Positions 1 to 9,183 of a stretch of 64,000 nt of DNA are shown here, one piece after another. Source of the stretch: an uncultured Clostridia bacterium (GTDB taxonomy: Bacteria > Bacillota > Clostridia > Christensenellales > UBA3700); contig CAMXSN010000001.1 of assembly GCA_947246685.1 (NCBI GenBank), positions 203,361 to 267,360 on the forward strand. Direction: 5' to 3'. Below the pieces are notes generated by a model. That model had not been told where the DNA came from and searched no databases. It was given only the letters and a program-made list of their open reading frames with translations. The position numbers and the translations under genes are program-made. Numbering within the stretch: position 1 is the first letter of the stretch; each line of letters starts with the position of its first letter.

Positions 1-3
1 TTT

Positions 4-44
4 TATTCGGACGCGCTTGCTATGCAAACGCGTCCGTTTTATTG
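4..44 (+). terminator. Rho-independent terminator of an upstream gene outside the window
   Basis: Inverted repeat CGGACGCG(8-15)/CGCGTCCG(29-36) followed by TTTTATT. Confidence 0.6.
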
Positions 45-341
45 AGAAAACAAGCCGTATAAATTCATATTGACAATTAGGATTTATAATCCGAGTTTTG
101 TCGGCGGCAAAAAAGCGCGAGGGCGCGTTAAGACCGCTCAAAGCGCAATTATATTATTTATATTATTAAAATATTTTATCAAATTAATTGTATTTTTCTC
201 TATCATTTTGCTTGCCAAAAAATAATAATACCAATATAATATTTATGATTGTAAAATTTGCGGCACATTTCTCTTGATTTTTGCCGATATCAATATTTAG
301 TTATTAAATTCATTTATATATACAATATTTTGGAGGTTTTT

Positions 342-1820
342 ATGGAGAACAATCAACTCTTGGCAAGTATGAAAGCTATTGACAAGGCTACAGCCGGCGT
401 TAAGTCTTTTCTGGAAAGCATTGTCGACAGCGAGAGCTTTGTCGAGACGGACGTTTTTCTTACGGGCAAGAGCTTTGACGACGCGACAGAAGCGTTGGGC
501 GAAGGCGTTGTTACCGGATACGCTACGATAAACGGCAATCCGGTGCATATCTTTGCGCAGAACGCGGAAGTGCTCAAAGGCAGTCTCAGCGACGCTCATG
601 CGAATAAGATTTACAAGTGTATGCAAAGAGCCGTAAAGGCGGGCACACCGCTTATTTCCATTATCGACAGTTGCGGCGCGAGAGTTGGCGAAGGCGCAAG
701 CATTATGGAAGGCTATGCAAAACTTATAGCGGGAAGCTTTGAGATTGCGGACGAAGTACCTCATATCTGCATAGTTAAGGGCGTTGCGGTCGGCATGACG
801 GCTACGTTTGTTGCAGGCGCGGATTTTGTATTTATGTCCAAGGACGCTATTATGTCGGTCAACTCGCCAATGTATCTTGTGTCAGATGCAAAATCTTTCC
901 CGATAGATTATAAAGCTAAACTCGGATATAAGGCTTACGAGGGCAATTCCGATATGGCTCAGTTTGTCTACAACGACGCAAAAGATCTTGCCGAAAAGCT
1001 GCAAAAGCTTACAGCTACTTTGTTAAGCGACGAGGGAGAGCCTTCGGACGATCCCAACAGAGTAAATCCAAAACTCGAAAAGAAAATCTCCGCTAAAGAA
1101 AGAACAGAGATCGTCTGCGACGTCAAGAGCGTAATAGAGTACTGTCCGGAATATGCAAAAGAAGTAGTATGTTCGCTTGCAAAGATCAACGGACTGTCCG
1201 TCGGCGTGATAGCGACGGAAGGAGAGTATATCTCCGCAAAAGGACTCGACAAGGCAAATTCTTTTGTTGAAAAGTTGGAGGCGTACAATATACCGCTGAT
1301 TACATTGGTCGATTCTTTGGGCGTCAATTTTAATCTCGAGGAAGAAATCGGCGGATATGCTAAAAAGACCAGCGCTCTTATGAAGACGATTGCTACAAGC
1401 ACGATCGCAAAGATAGGCGTCGCCGTAGGAAATGCCGTCGGCTACGCATACAGCGCTTTGATGAGCAAAGGGATAGGTTTTGATTACACGTTGGCTACTT
1501 CCAACGCGGTAGTATCTCCCGTGGGCGCAGAAGCTGGCAAGGCGATTGCTGCAGATCAGATCAAGCAGGCAAAGAATGCTGCCAAAGAAGTTGCGGCTAA
1601 AGAAGGCGTCGATGCGGACGCGTTGGCAAAGGCGATGGCGTATTTTGATAAAGTCATGGCGAATATCCAAATCAAGGGCAAGAGTGCGGAAGAAGTTTAC
1701 GCGCAGATGCAGAGCAATCCGCTCGTTGCGGCTAAGGACGGCTATATTGACAACGTGATAGAAGCTACCAATATCAGACCGTATCTTGCGTCGGCTTTGC
1801 TGATGGTTTTGGGAATCTGA
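342..1820 (+). CDS. Carboxyl transferase domain protein (MmdA / transcarboxylase 12S-like alpha subunit)
   Basis: ORF track extends to 258, but ATG at 342 has a TGGAGG RBS; crotonase-like carboxyltransferase motifs (SCGARVGEGA, GGYAKKTSALM); operon with OadG/BCCP/OadB. Confidence 0.85.
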   Translation: MENNQLLASMKAIDKATAGVKSFLESIVDSESFVETDVFLTGKSFDDATEALGEGVVTGYATINGNPVHIFAQNAEVLKGSLSDAHANKIYKCMQRAVKAGTPLISIIDSCGARVGEGASIMEGYAKLIAGSFEIADEVPHICIVKGVAVGMTATFVAGADFVFMSKDAIMSVNSPMYLVSDAKSFPIDYKAKLGYKAYEGNSDMAQFVYNDAKDLAEKLQKLTATLLSDEGEPSDDPNRVNPKLEKKISAKERTEIVCDVKSVIEYCPEYAKEVVCSLAKINGLSVGVIATEGEYISAKGLDKANSFVEKLEAYNIPLITLVDSLGVNFNLEEEIGGYAKKTSALMKTIATSTIAKIGVAVGNAVGYAYSALMSKGIGFDYTLATSNAVVSPVGAEAGKAIAADQIKQAKNAAKEVAAKEGVDADALAKAMAYFDKVMANIQIKGKSAEEVYAQMQSNPLVAAKDGYIDNVIEATNIRPYLASALLMVLGI

Positions 1821-1837
1821 TAAAGGCGGTAATCGAG

Positions 1838-2299
1838 ATGTCGAAAAAGAAGATAATCAAAATCGTTATTATATGCTTGGTGCTTGCGGCTTTGTTGGGC
1901 GGACTTATAGCATTGATGGTATTGCCTCAGGAATACGGCAAGAAGGATAAGCTGGAAATAGGATCGCACAATTTCGGAGAGCGTATTTGGATAGGTCTGC
2001 AAGTTGCATTTATGGGATTGGGTACGGTATTCGTGATGCTGTTTATTCTCATATTGATGGTCACGCTTATGAGACTATTGTTCAGCGGCGCGGCAAAACT
2101 GTCGCAAAAGAGAGCGGAAAAGAAAGCTGCGTTGGAACAAACCAAAGTGTTGGCTATCGAGCATACTCCCGTTGTAGATCAATCAGACGACGAAGTCGTT
2201 GCGGCGATAACGGCAGCGCTAATGGCATATTACGACGAGCAGAACCTTGTATACAAATCGAACCTTAAATTCAGAGTTCGTTCAATAAAAGAAATTTAA
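1838..2299 (+). CDS. OadG-family sodium pump decarboxylase gamma subunit
   Basis: Small membrane protein with GLQVAFMGLGTVFVMLFILI motif; position in operon. Confidence 0.75.
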   Translation: MSKKKIIKIVIICLVLAALLGGLIALMVLPQEYGKKDKLEIGSHNFGERIWIGLQVAFMGLGTVFVMLFILILMVTLMRLLFSGAAKLSQKRAEKKAALEQTKVLAIEHTPVVDQSDDEVVAAITAALMAYYDEQNLVYKSNLKFRVRSIKEI

Positions 2300-2332
2300 T
2301 CAAACCAATATATATTGACAGGAGAAATTATT

Positions 2333-2689
2333 ATGCGTAAATTCAATATCAACGTAAACGGCAAGGCTTATGCCGTAGAAGTAGAGGAGATTACCGACGG
2401 TTCGGTTTCGGTTGCTGCTCCCGTTCAGACAAAGAACATTCCGGTTGCGCCGGTTGCTCCCTCGGCGCCAGTAGGCGACGGCAAACCTGTTAAATCGCAA
2501 ATGCCCGGACTCGTTAAGAAACTTTGTTTTGCAAACGGCGCTACCGTCAAAGAAGGCGACGCAATTATCATTCTCGAAGCAATGAAGATGGATACTCCGA
2601 TATCGGCTCCGTTCTCGGGCGTGATCACTTATTCGACTTCCGAAGGCTCCAACGTGGACTCCGGAGCAGTGCTTTGCACGATTGCATAA
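2333..2689 (+). CDS. Biotin carboxyl carrier protein (biotin/lipoyl attachment domain)
   Basis: EAMKMDTPISAPFSG biotinylation motif; Ala/Pro-rich linker; GGAG RBS before ATG 2333. Confidence 0.92.
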   Translation: MRKFNINVNGKAYAVEVEEITDGSVSVAAPVQTKNIPVAPVAPSAPVGDGKPVKSQMPGLVKKLCFANGATVKEGDAIIILEAMKMDTPISAPFSGVITYSTSEGSNVDSGAVLCTIA

Positions 2690-2711
2690 TTATTGATTTC
2701 ACGGAGGCAAA

Positions 2712-4106
2712 ATGTTTAACATAATCACGACGCTGCAATCGTTTTCTATGGTAGATTCTCTGCAAAACTTGTGGCGCAGTACGGGATTTATGACGTCTTT
2801 GACGCCGATATGGCAAAATTTGATAATGATGCTCATAGCGTGCGTACTCATATATCTGGCTGTGGCTAAAGAGTTTGAGCCTAATCTGCTGTTAGCGATC
2901 GGTTTCGGCATGTTTATAATCAATATTCCCGGTGCTTACAACATTCTGTACGGCACGTACGGTTATACTTTTGAAGGTACGGTCGACAAGGTATTCGGTG
3001 TTTTGAGGATGGCTGACGGCAAAGCGTTGTCGGATTTGACTTTGGATCAGCTCTCGGAAATCTTCAAAATTCAGAATTTTAACGAAATGAGTATGGTCGA
3101 TAAGATTCACGCTGTGGAAAACGCCGTGCAGGCAATGTTCCCCAACGTGACGGACTTAACCGTTTCGCATCAGGTAGTAAGAGATCAAGGATTGTTCTTC
3201 TATCTGTATAAAGGCGTTGAATGGGTAATATATCCGCCGCTCATCTTCCTCGGTATCGGCGCTATGACAGATTTCGGTCCGTTGATTGCCAATCCAAAAT
3301 CGCTCATTATGGGCGCGGCAGCGCAACTTGGTATATTCGTAACGTTTATCATAGCTATCAATATAGGCTTTACAGGCGAAGAGGCTGCGTCTATAGGTAT
3401 TATCGGCGGAGCGGACGGTCCGACGGCAATCTACGTAACGGTAAAATTGGCTTCACATTTGTTGCCGGCGATATCAGTAGCGGCTTATTCGTATATGGCG
3501 CTTATCAAAGTCATTCAGCCGCCTATAATGAAACTTCTCACAACAAAGAAAGAGAGGGGAATCGTTATGGAGCAGCTTCGTCCCGTGTCCAAGACGGAGA
3601 AAGTAGTGTTCCCGATTGCCGTAACAGGTATCGTGGGTATGATCCTGCCTTCCGCAATACCGCTTCTCGGTATGCTTATGTTGGGCAACTTGATGAAAGA
3701 ATCAGAAGTCGTTCCCAGACTTACCAACACTGCTAAGAACGAGCTTATCAATATAATTACTATATTGTTGGGCGTGATAGTGGGCAGTAAAGCTACGGCG
3801 GACGTATTCCTCAACGTCAACACGCTTTTGATTATACTTATAGGCGTATTCGCGTTTGCGTTCGGCACTGCAGGCGGTTTGCTGATAGGAAAACTTATGA
3901 GCAAACTCTCCAAGGGCAAGATCAATCCGCTAATAGGTTCGGCAGGCGTATCGGCAGTGCCGATGGCGGCGAGAATTTCTCATATGGTGGGTCAAGAGGA
4001 AAATCCCAACAACTATTTGCTCATGCACGCAATGGGACCGAACGTTGCAGGCGTTATCGGCTCTGCAGTTGCCGCAGGCGTATTGCTCGCGATCTTCGGA
4101 GCTTAA
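2712..4106 (+). CDS. oadB: Sodium ion-translocating decarboxylase beta subunit (OadB family)
   Basis: PPLIFLGIGAMTDFGPLIANPK, GIIGGADGPTAIY, C-terminal AMGPNVAGVIGSAVAAG motifs. Confidence 0.92.
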   Translation: MFNIITTLQSFSMVDSLQNLWRSTGFMTSLTPIWQNLIMMLIACVLIYLAVAKEFEPNLLLAIGFGMFIINIPGAYNILYGTYGYTFEGTVDKVFGVLRMADGKALSDLTLDQLSEIFKIQNFNEMSMVDKIHAVENAVQAMFPNVTDLTVSHQVVRDQGLFFYLYKGVEWVIYPPLIFLGIGAMTDFGPLIANPKSLIMGAAAQLGIFVTFIIAINIGFTGEEAASIGIIGGADGPTAIYVTVKLASHLLPAISVAAYSYMALIKVIQPPIMKLLTTKKERGIVMEQLRPVSKTEKVVFPIAVTGIVGMILPSAIPLLGMLMLGNLMKESEVVPRLTNTAKNELINIITILLGVIVGSKATADVFLNVNTLLIILIGVFAFAFGTAGGLLIGKLMSKLSKGKINPLIGSAGVSAVPMAARISHMVGQEENPNNYLLMHAMGPNVAGVIGSAVAAGVLLAIFGA

Positions 4107-4139
4107 ATCAGACATATACGAATCAGAGAGGTATAAATT

Positions 4140-5537
4140 ATGGTAAAAATTACAGAGACTATTTTGCGTGACGCTCATCAGTCGCAGGCTGCTACGCGTA
4201 TGAGATTGGATGAAATGCTGCCGATGTGCGAGAAATTGGACAACGCAGGTTACTATTCGATCGAGTGCTGGGGAGGAGCGACGTTTGACTCCTGTCTCAG
4301 ATTTTTGAACGAAGATCCGTGGGAGAGACTGCGCGCTTTGAAAAAAGCAATGCCCAAGACAAAGTTGCAGATGCTTTTCAGAGGACAGAATATACTGGGA
4401 TATAAACACTATGCAGACGACGTCGTAGACGAATTCGTCAAGAAGACGATAGAGAACGGATGCGATATTCTCCGTATCTTCGACGCGCTCAACGACCCCA
4501 GAAATATGGAGCAGGCTATCAAAAGCTGTAAAAAATACGGCGGTATTTGCGAGGCTACGATTTCTTATACGACCAGCCCCGTCCATACCAACGAGTATTT
4601 TATCAAACTTGCCAAGACTCTTGAAGATATGGGAGCGGATAATATCTGCATTAAAGATATGGCGGGAATCTTGCTGCCGTATACGGCGTACGATCTTGTC
4701 AAAGGCATGAAAAAAGTTCTCAAAAAAGAGACTTTGATTCATTTGCATACGCATCAGACTGCCGGTACGGGCAATCAAACCTATCTCAAAGCTGTGGAAG
4801 CTGGCGTTGATATAATAGATTGCGCTTTGAGCGCGCTCGGCAACGGAACGTCGCAGCCTGCTACCGAGCCGATGGTGGCTATTCTCAAAGGCACGGAATA
4901 TGATACCGGTCTCGACGTAGCTTATCTCAACGAGATATCAAATCATTTCAAGAAGGTAGCAGACAGACTCAAAGCCGACGGTTGGTTGACGGAGAAATCT
5001 TTGGCAACAGACGTCAATGCGTTGATCTATCAGGTTCCCGGCGGAATGCTTTCAAACCTTGTGGGACAGCTTAAAAAAGCTAATGCTCTCGACAAATACG
5101 AGCAAGTTCTCGCAGAAGTTCCCAACGTGAGAAAAGACATGGGATATCCGCCGCTCGTAACTCCTACGAGTCAGATAGTAGGTACTCAGGCTGTGTTCAA
5201 CGTTTTGGCAGGAGAGAGATATAAGATGGTTTCCGCAGAGACGAAGGGCGTGCTTAAGGGCGAATACGGACAGTTGCCCGCAGAGCCCAATCCTGCCGTC
5301 GTTAAGCAAGTTCTCGGAGATACGGAAAGAATTACTTGCAGACCGGCAGATTTGCTCAAGCCAGAATTGGCAAAATACCGCGAAGAAATTAAAGAATATA
5401 TCGAGCAGGAAGAAGACGTGCTTTCTTATGCGCTGTTCCCGCAGGTGGCTTTGAATTTCTTTAAGTATCGCCAAGCAAATAAAAAACACGTGGACAGGGA
5501 AGTCGGCGATACAGTTAAGGGTATTCAGCCAGTATAA
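4140..5537 (+). CDS. Oxaloacetate decarboxylase alpha / pyruvate carboxylase subunit B-like carboxyltransferase (no biotin domain)
   Basis: ITETILRDAHQSQAATRM start, LFRGQNILGYKHYADD, HTHQTAGTG motif; ends without an EAMKM domain. Confidence 0.92.
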   Translation: MVKITETILRDAHQSQAATRMRLDEMLPMCEKLDNAGYYSIECWGGATFDSCLRFLNEDPWERLRALKKAMPKTKLQMLFRGQNILGYKHYADDVVDEFVKKTIENGCDILRIFDALNDPRNMEQAIKSCKKYGGICEATISYTTSPVHTNEYFIKLAKTLEDMGADNICIKDMAGILLPYTAYDLVKGMKKVLKKETLIHLHTHQTAGTGNQTYLKAVEAGVDIIDCALSALGNGTSQPATEPMVAILKGTEYDTGLDVAYLNEISNHFKKVADRLKADGWLTEKSLATDVNALIYQVPGGMLSNLVGQLKKANALDKYEQVLAEVPNVRKDMGYPPLVTPTSQIVGTQAVFNVLAGERYKMVSAETKGVLKGEYGQLPAEPNPAVVKQVLGDTERITCRPADLLKPELAKYREEIKEYIEQEEDVLSYALFPQVALNFFKYRQANKKHVDREVGDTVKGIQPV

Positions 5538-5560
5538 TCGTTTACCAAACTGCAAATTTG

Positions 5561-5590
5561 CAGACCTCGGTTATACCGAGGTCTGTTTGC
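5561..5590 (+). terminator. Terminator of the decarboxylase operon
   Basis: CAGACCTCGG TTATA CCGAGGTCTG perfect dyad followed by a T-rich stretch. Confidence 0.75.
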
Positions 5591-5670
5591 TTGTTTAACG
5601 CCTGTCATACTCGTATGAATAGTATCGCATATTGTTTTACTTTTATCGAAAATTTTGTTAATATAATTAT

Positions 5671-6423
5671 ATGAATATACTTTTGGTTAACGACGACGGA
5701 ATTTACAGCAGCGGTATTTTGACTTTAGCGCAAGCGCTTTCTATGGAAAATAACGTCACCGTTGTCGCTCCGCAAAGACAGATGTCGGGCACGGGGCATT
5801 CTTTTACTCTCTACGGATACGTCAATTTTGTCGAGCTCAATATTTTAGAAAACGTCAGATGTTTTGCCGTCAACGGTACTCCTGCTGATTGCGTCAAAAT
5901 TGCTCTGAATTTGATTTTGACAGAACGGGAAGATTTGCCGCATCTTATTATAAGCGGTATTAATAAGGGGTTCAATCTAGGCACAGATATCATATATTCC
6001 GGTACGGTAAACGCGGCTTTGGAAGGCGCGGTGCACAATGTCAAATCAATCGCGGTTTCGCAGGAATACACGCTTGAAAATTTTGATTATGCAACTGATT
6101 TTATTCTTAATAATTATGAAAAATTATATGATATGATTCCCGAAGACGCGCAGACTATTGTCAATATAAATATTCCTGCCGGAAACGAGAGCGAGATTGC
6201 CGGCGTCAGATTTGCAAAACTTGGAGTAAAGTCTTATCAAGAAAATTATAGATACGAAGACATGCTTGGTTACAGAGTACACTGCAGGATGATATTGAGC
6301 GAGAATACTACTCAAGAAGACGACGTATGTCTTTATGAGCAAAAGTTTATAACTATTTCGTTTGTCAAAAACGATTGGAATAATTACGACCTGTATGAGA
6401 AATTAAAGGGGATGAAAATTTGA
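5671..6423 (+). CDS. surE: 5'-nucleotidase SurE
   Basis: MNILLVNDDGIYSSGI, VVAPQRQMSGTGHS, SGINKGFNLGTDIIYSGTVNAALEG. Confidence 0.95.
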   Translation: MNILLVNDDGIYSSGILTLAQALSMENNVTVVAPQRQMSGTGHSFTLYGYVNFVELNILENVRCFAVNGTPADCVKIALNLILTEREDLPHLIISGINKGFNLGTDIIYSGTVNAALEGAVHNVKSIAVSQEYTLENFDYATDFILNNYEKLYDMIPEDAQTIVNINIPAGNESEIAGVRFAKLGVKSYQENYRYEDMLGYRVHCRMILSENTTQEDDVCLYEQKFITISFVKNDWNNYDLYEKLKGMKI

Positions 6424-7658
6424 TGCGCGCTGTGATAATAGGCGGCGGCGCCGCAGGGTTGATGTGCGCGTCGTTGCTTTCGGCAAAAGGCGCGGAAGTA
6501 ATCCTGCTTGAAAAGAATGAGAAACTCGGCAAAAAACTATTCCTCACTGGTAAAGGCCGTTGCAATATCACCAACGACTGCGACGTAGAGACTTTTATAT
6601 CCAACGTTGTGACCAATCCCAGATTTGTTTTTTCCGCGATCAACGGATTTACGCCGCAAGATTCCGTTAAGTTTTTTGAGGACAACGGATTAAGAGTCAA
6701 AGTCGAGAGAGGAAACAGAGTTTTTCCGCAATCTGACAAATCGAGCGACGTTATCAAATGTTTTGAAAAAATTCTGCAATCCAACGGCGTAGACGTCAGG
6801 CTTAACTGCGAGGTCAAGGATTTGACGGTGTGCGACGGGGAAGTTAAAGGCGCAATTACTGACCGAGGATTCGTTTCGGGAGATTGCGTCATTGTGGCGA
6901 CGGGCGGCGTTTCGTATCAGGCTACGGGCAGTACGGGAGACGGCTACAGATGGGCGAAGAAATTCGGACACAATGTAATAAGTCCAAGACCTGCACTTGT
7001 GCCGATGCTGCTCAAAGACGCGGGCGGATTGCAGGGATTGAGTCTTAAAAACGTTACGGCGTCAATTGCCAGAGACGGCAAAATTTTGCGTTCTCAATTC
7101 GGTGAAATGCTGTTTACTCACAGCGGAGCTAGCGGTCCGATAATACTTTCTCTGTCAAGTCTTATAAATAAATATTACGGCAACGGAAAGTTTGACGGCA
7201 AATATATTTTGCAGATAGATTTGAAACCCGCTTTGGACGAAGACACTTTACAAAGACGATTGATAAGGGAATTTGAGCAGAATATTAATTGCGAAATCAA
7301 GAATATTCTGCCATCGCTTATGCCAAGGGCGCTTGTTTTTCCCGTTTTGAAACAGAGCGGGATCAAAGAAAAACAGGTTGCTAACGCCGTGACCAAGCAA
7401 CAGAGAGAACAGTTGGTCAAAGCAATCAAACGATTGAGTTTTGAAATAAGCGGTCTGGAAAGTATCAACGCGGGCATAGTCACATCAGGCGGAATTGACT
7501 GCAAGCAAATCGATCCAAAAACAATGATGAGCAAAATTGTCAATGGGCTGTATTTTATCGGCGAAGTGTTGGATATCGACGCACTGACGGGAGGATTTAA
7601 TCTTCAGCTCGCTTTTGCCACGGCAAATCAGGTATGTCGATGCATTGATATTAATTGA
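6423..7658 (+). CDS. NAD(P)/FAD-dependent oxidoreductase, HI0933/BaiN family flavoprotein
   Basis: GGGAAGLMCASLL Rossmann motif; GKKLFLTGKGRCNITND; C-terminal GEVLDIDALTGGFNLQLAFATA. Confidence 0.9.
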   Translation: MRAVIIGGGAAGLMCASLLSAKGAEVILLEKNEKLGKKLFLTGKGRCNITNDCDVETFISNVVTNPRFVFSAINGFTPQDSVKFFEDNGLRVKVERGNRVFPQSDKSSDVIKCFEKILQSNGVDVRLNCEVKDLTVCDGEVKGAITDRGFVSGDCVIVATGGVSYQATGSTGDGYRWAKKFGHNVISPRPALVPMLLKDAGGLQGLSLKNVTASIARDGKILRSQFGEMLFTHSGASGPIILSLSSLINKYYGNGKFDGKYILQIDLKPALDEDTLQRRLIREFEQNINCEIKNILPSLMPRALVFPVLKQSGIKEKQVANAVTKQQREQLVKAIKRLSFEISGLESINAGIVTSGGIDCKQIDPKTMMSKIVNGLYFIGEVLDIDALTGGFNLQLAFATANQVCRCIDIN

Positions 7659-7712
7659 TTGCCAAATATAAAATAATATTGTAGAATGTTAATAATATTA
7701 AAAGAGGTTGAT

Positions 7713-8396
7713 ATGATCAATATTGCCATCGACGGTCCTTCGGGCGCAGGAAAAAGCACGATTTCCAAAATCGTTGCCGCTAAATTGGGAATAACGTATC
7801 TTGATACGGGCGCTATGTATCGCGCCGTTGCGCTCTACGCAGTCAACGCGGGGAAGGATCCTTCTTCTTCCGAAGACGTAGTTCCGCTTTTGGCAGACAT
7901 TGAAATATCATATAAAAAATCGGGCGAAGATAATATTATATGCTTGAACGGTATCGACGTGTCGCAGGATATCAGGCGTCATGAAATGTCCAAGTATGCG
8001 TCCGAAGTGTCAAAAATACCTCAGGTAAGAATGTTTTTAGTCGAAATGCAGAGGAATATTGCGCGCAACAGCGACGTAGTTTTGGACGGTAGAGACATAT
8101 CCAGTTTTGTTTTGCCTGACGCAAAATATAAATTTTATCTTACCGCTTCCGCCGAAGAACGCGCGGCACGACGTTGCAGAGAACTTGCCGATAAGGGGCA
8201 GATTGTGCCGTATGAGAGGATTTTGCAAGATATTTTAGATAGAGATTATAATGATATGCACAGAGATTTTGCGCCACTCGTCAAGACTGACGACGCGATA
8301 GAAATAGATAGTTCGTCAATGACGTTGGAGCAGGTTGTTGACGCCGTTTTATCACATATTGAAAGGATTGACGAGGGGAATGGAACAGGACAATAA
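7713..8396 (+). CDS. cmk: Cytidylate kinase
   Basis: INIAIDGPSGAGKSTISKIVA, YLDTGAMYRAVAL, DGRDISSFVLPDA; ATG at 7713 preceded by AGAGG. Confidence 0.95.
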   Translation: MINIAIDGPSGAGKSTISKIVAAKLGITYLDTGAMYRAVALYAVNAGKDPSSSEDVVPLLADIEISYKKSGEDNIICLNGIDVSQDIRRHEMSKYASEVSKIPQVRMFLVEMQRNIARNSDVVLDGRDISSFVLPDAKYKFYLTASAEERAARRCRELADKGQIVPYERILQDILDRDYNDMHRDFAPLVKTDDAIEIDSSSMTLEQVVDAVLSHIERIDEGNGTGQ

Positions 8397-9183
8397 GCGA
8401 AATACGCTTATCTCTGTGGACAAAGACGGAGATATCAGCGTAAAAGACGTCGAAAAGCAGATAAAAAAAAGACAAAAAAAAGGCAATGCATTTTATAGGG
8501 CCGTTGCCGCTTTCGTCAGATGGGTCATGGGCGCGCTGTGGCCTACAAAGATATATTTCAAGGACAATTTTCTCAAAAATTCAAAGGCTATAATAATCTG
8601 CAATCATTATTCCGCGCTGGATCCTTGCGTGATTATATCAAGATTGATGAATAAAGACGGAAAAACCGTGATGAAACAAGAGGTCGCTCAAAATAAATTT
8701 ATTGCAAAAGTGGCAGACGAATTAGGATGTATTCCTATAAAAAGGGGAGAGGCGGACGTTTTTGCAGTTAAAAAAATATTAGCGTCACTTAATAGAAATC
8801 AACAGGTTCTGATTTTTCCCGAAGGCACGAGAAACAGAGGCGATTTTAAGGAGATGCTTCCTTTTAAGACGGGCGTGTCTACGTTTGCAATCAAAGCTCG
8901 GGCGCCGATAATTCCTCTTATGTATTACAAAAAAACCGGACCGTTCAAGAGAAACAGACTTTTTGTAGGCGCGCCGATTTGGTTGGATGAATTCTATGAC
9001 AGGAAGGCAAATTCAGTCAAAGAGCAGGCCACCGAATATCTCTACGCCAAAATGTGCGAGTTGAGAGAGGAAGTCGACGTTTTGGTTGAAAAATGCAAAG
9101 GGAATAAGAAAAAATATCTCAAATTCAAGCGCAATCAGGGCAAGGAGTTGTTAGGCAATGTCGGTAACGGTAGCAAAGAATAG
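8380..9183 (+). CDS. plsC: 1-acyl-sn-glycerol-3-phosphate acyltransferase (PlsC family)
   Basis: CNHYSALDP (NHxxxxD) and FPEGTRNRG motifs; ATG 8380 overlaps the cmk 3' end. Confidence 0.85.
   Translation: MEQDNKRNTLISVDKDGDISVKDVEKQIKKRQKKGNAFYRAVAAFVRWVMGALWPTKIYFKDNFLKNSKAIIICNHYSALDPCVIISRLMNKDGKTVMKQEVAQNKFIAKVADELGCIPIKRGEADVFAVKKILASLNRNQQVLIFPEGTRNRGDFKEMLPFKTGVSTFAIKARAPIIPLMYYKKTGPFKRNRLFVGAPIWLDEFYDRKANSVKEQATEYLYAKMCELREEVDVLVEKCKGNKKKYLKFKRNQGKELLGNVGNGSKE

Noticed and set aside
1023-1670. 215-aa minus-strand ORF inside the MmdA-like gene
   Set aside because: Antisense to a conserved CDS; composition typical of a shadow frame
3930-4778. 282-aa minus-strand ORF opposite oadB/oadA
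   Set aside because: Shadow ORF: antisense to two strongly supported CDSs, Arg/His/Ser-rich translation without domain signature
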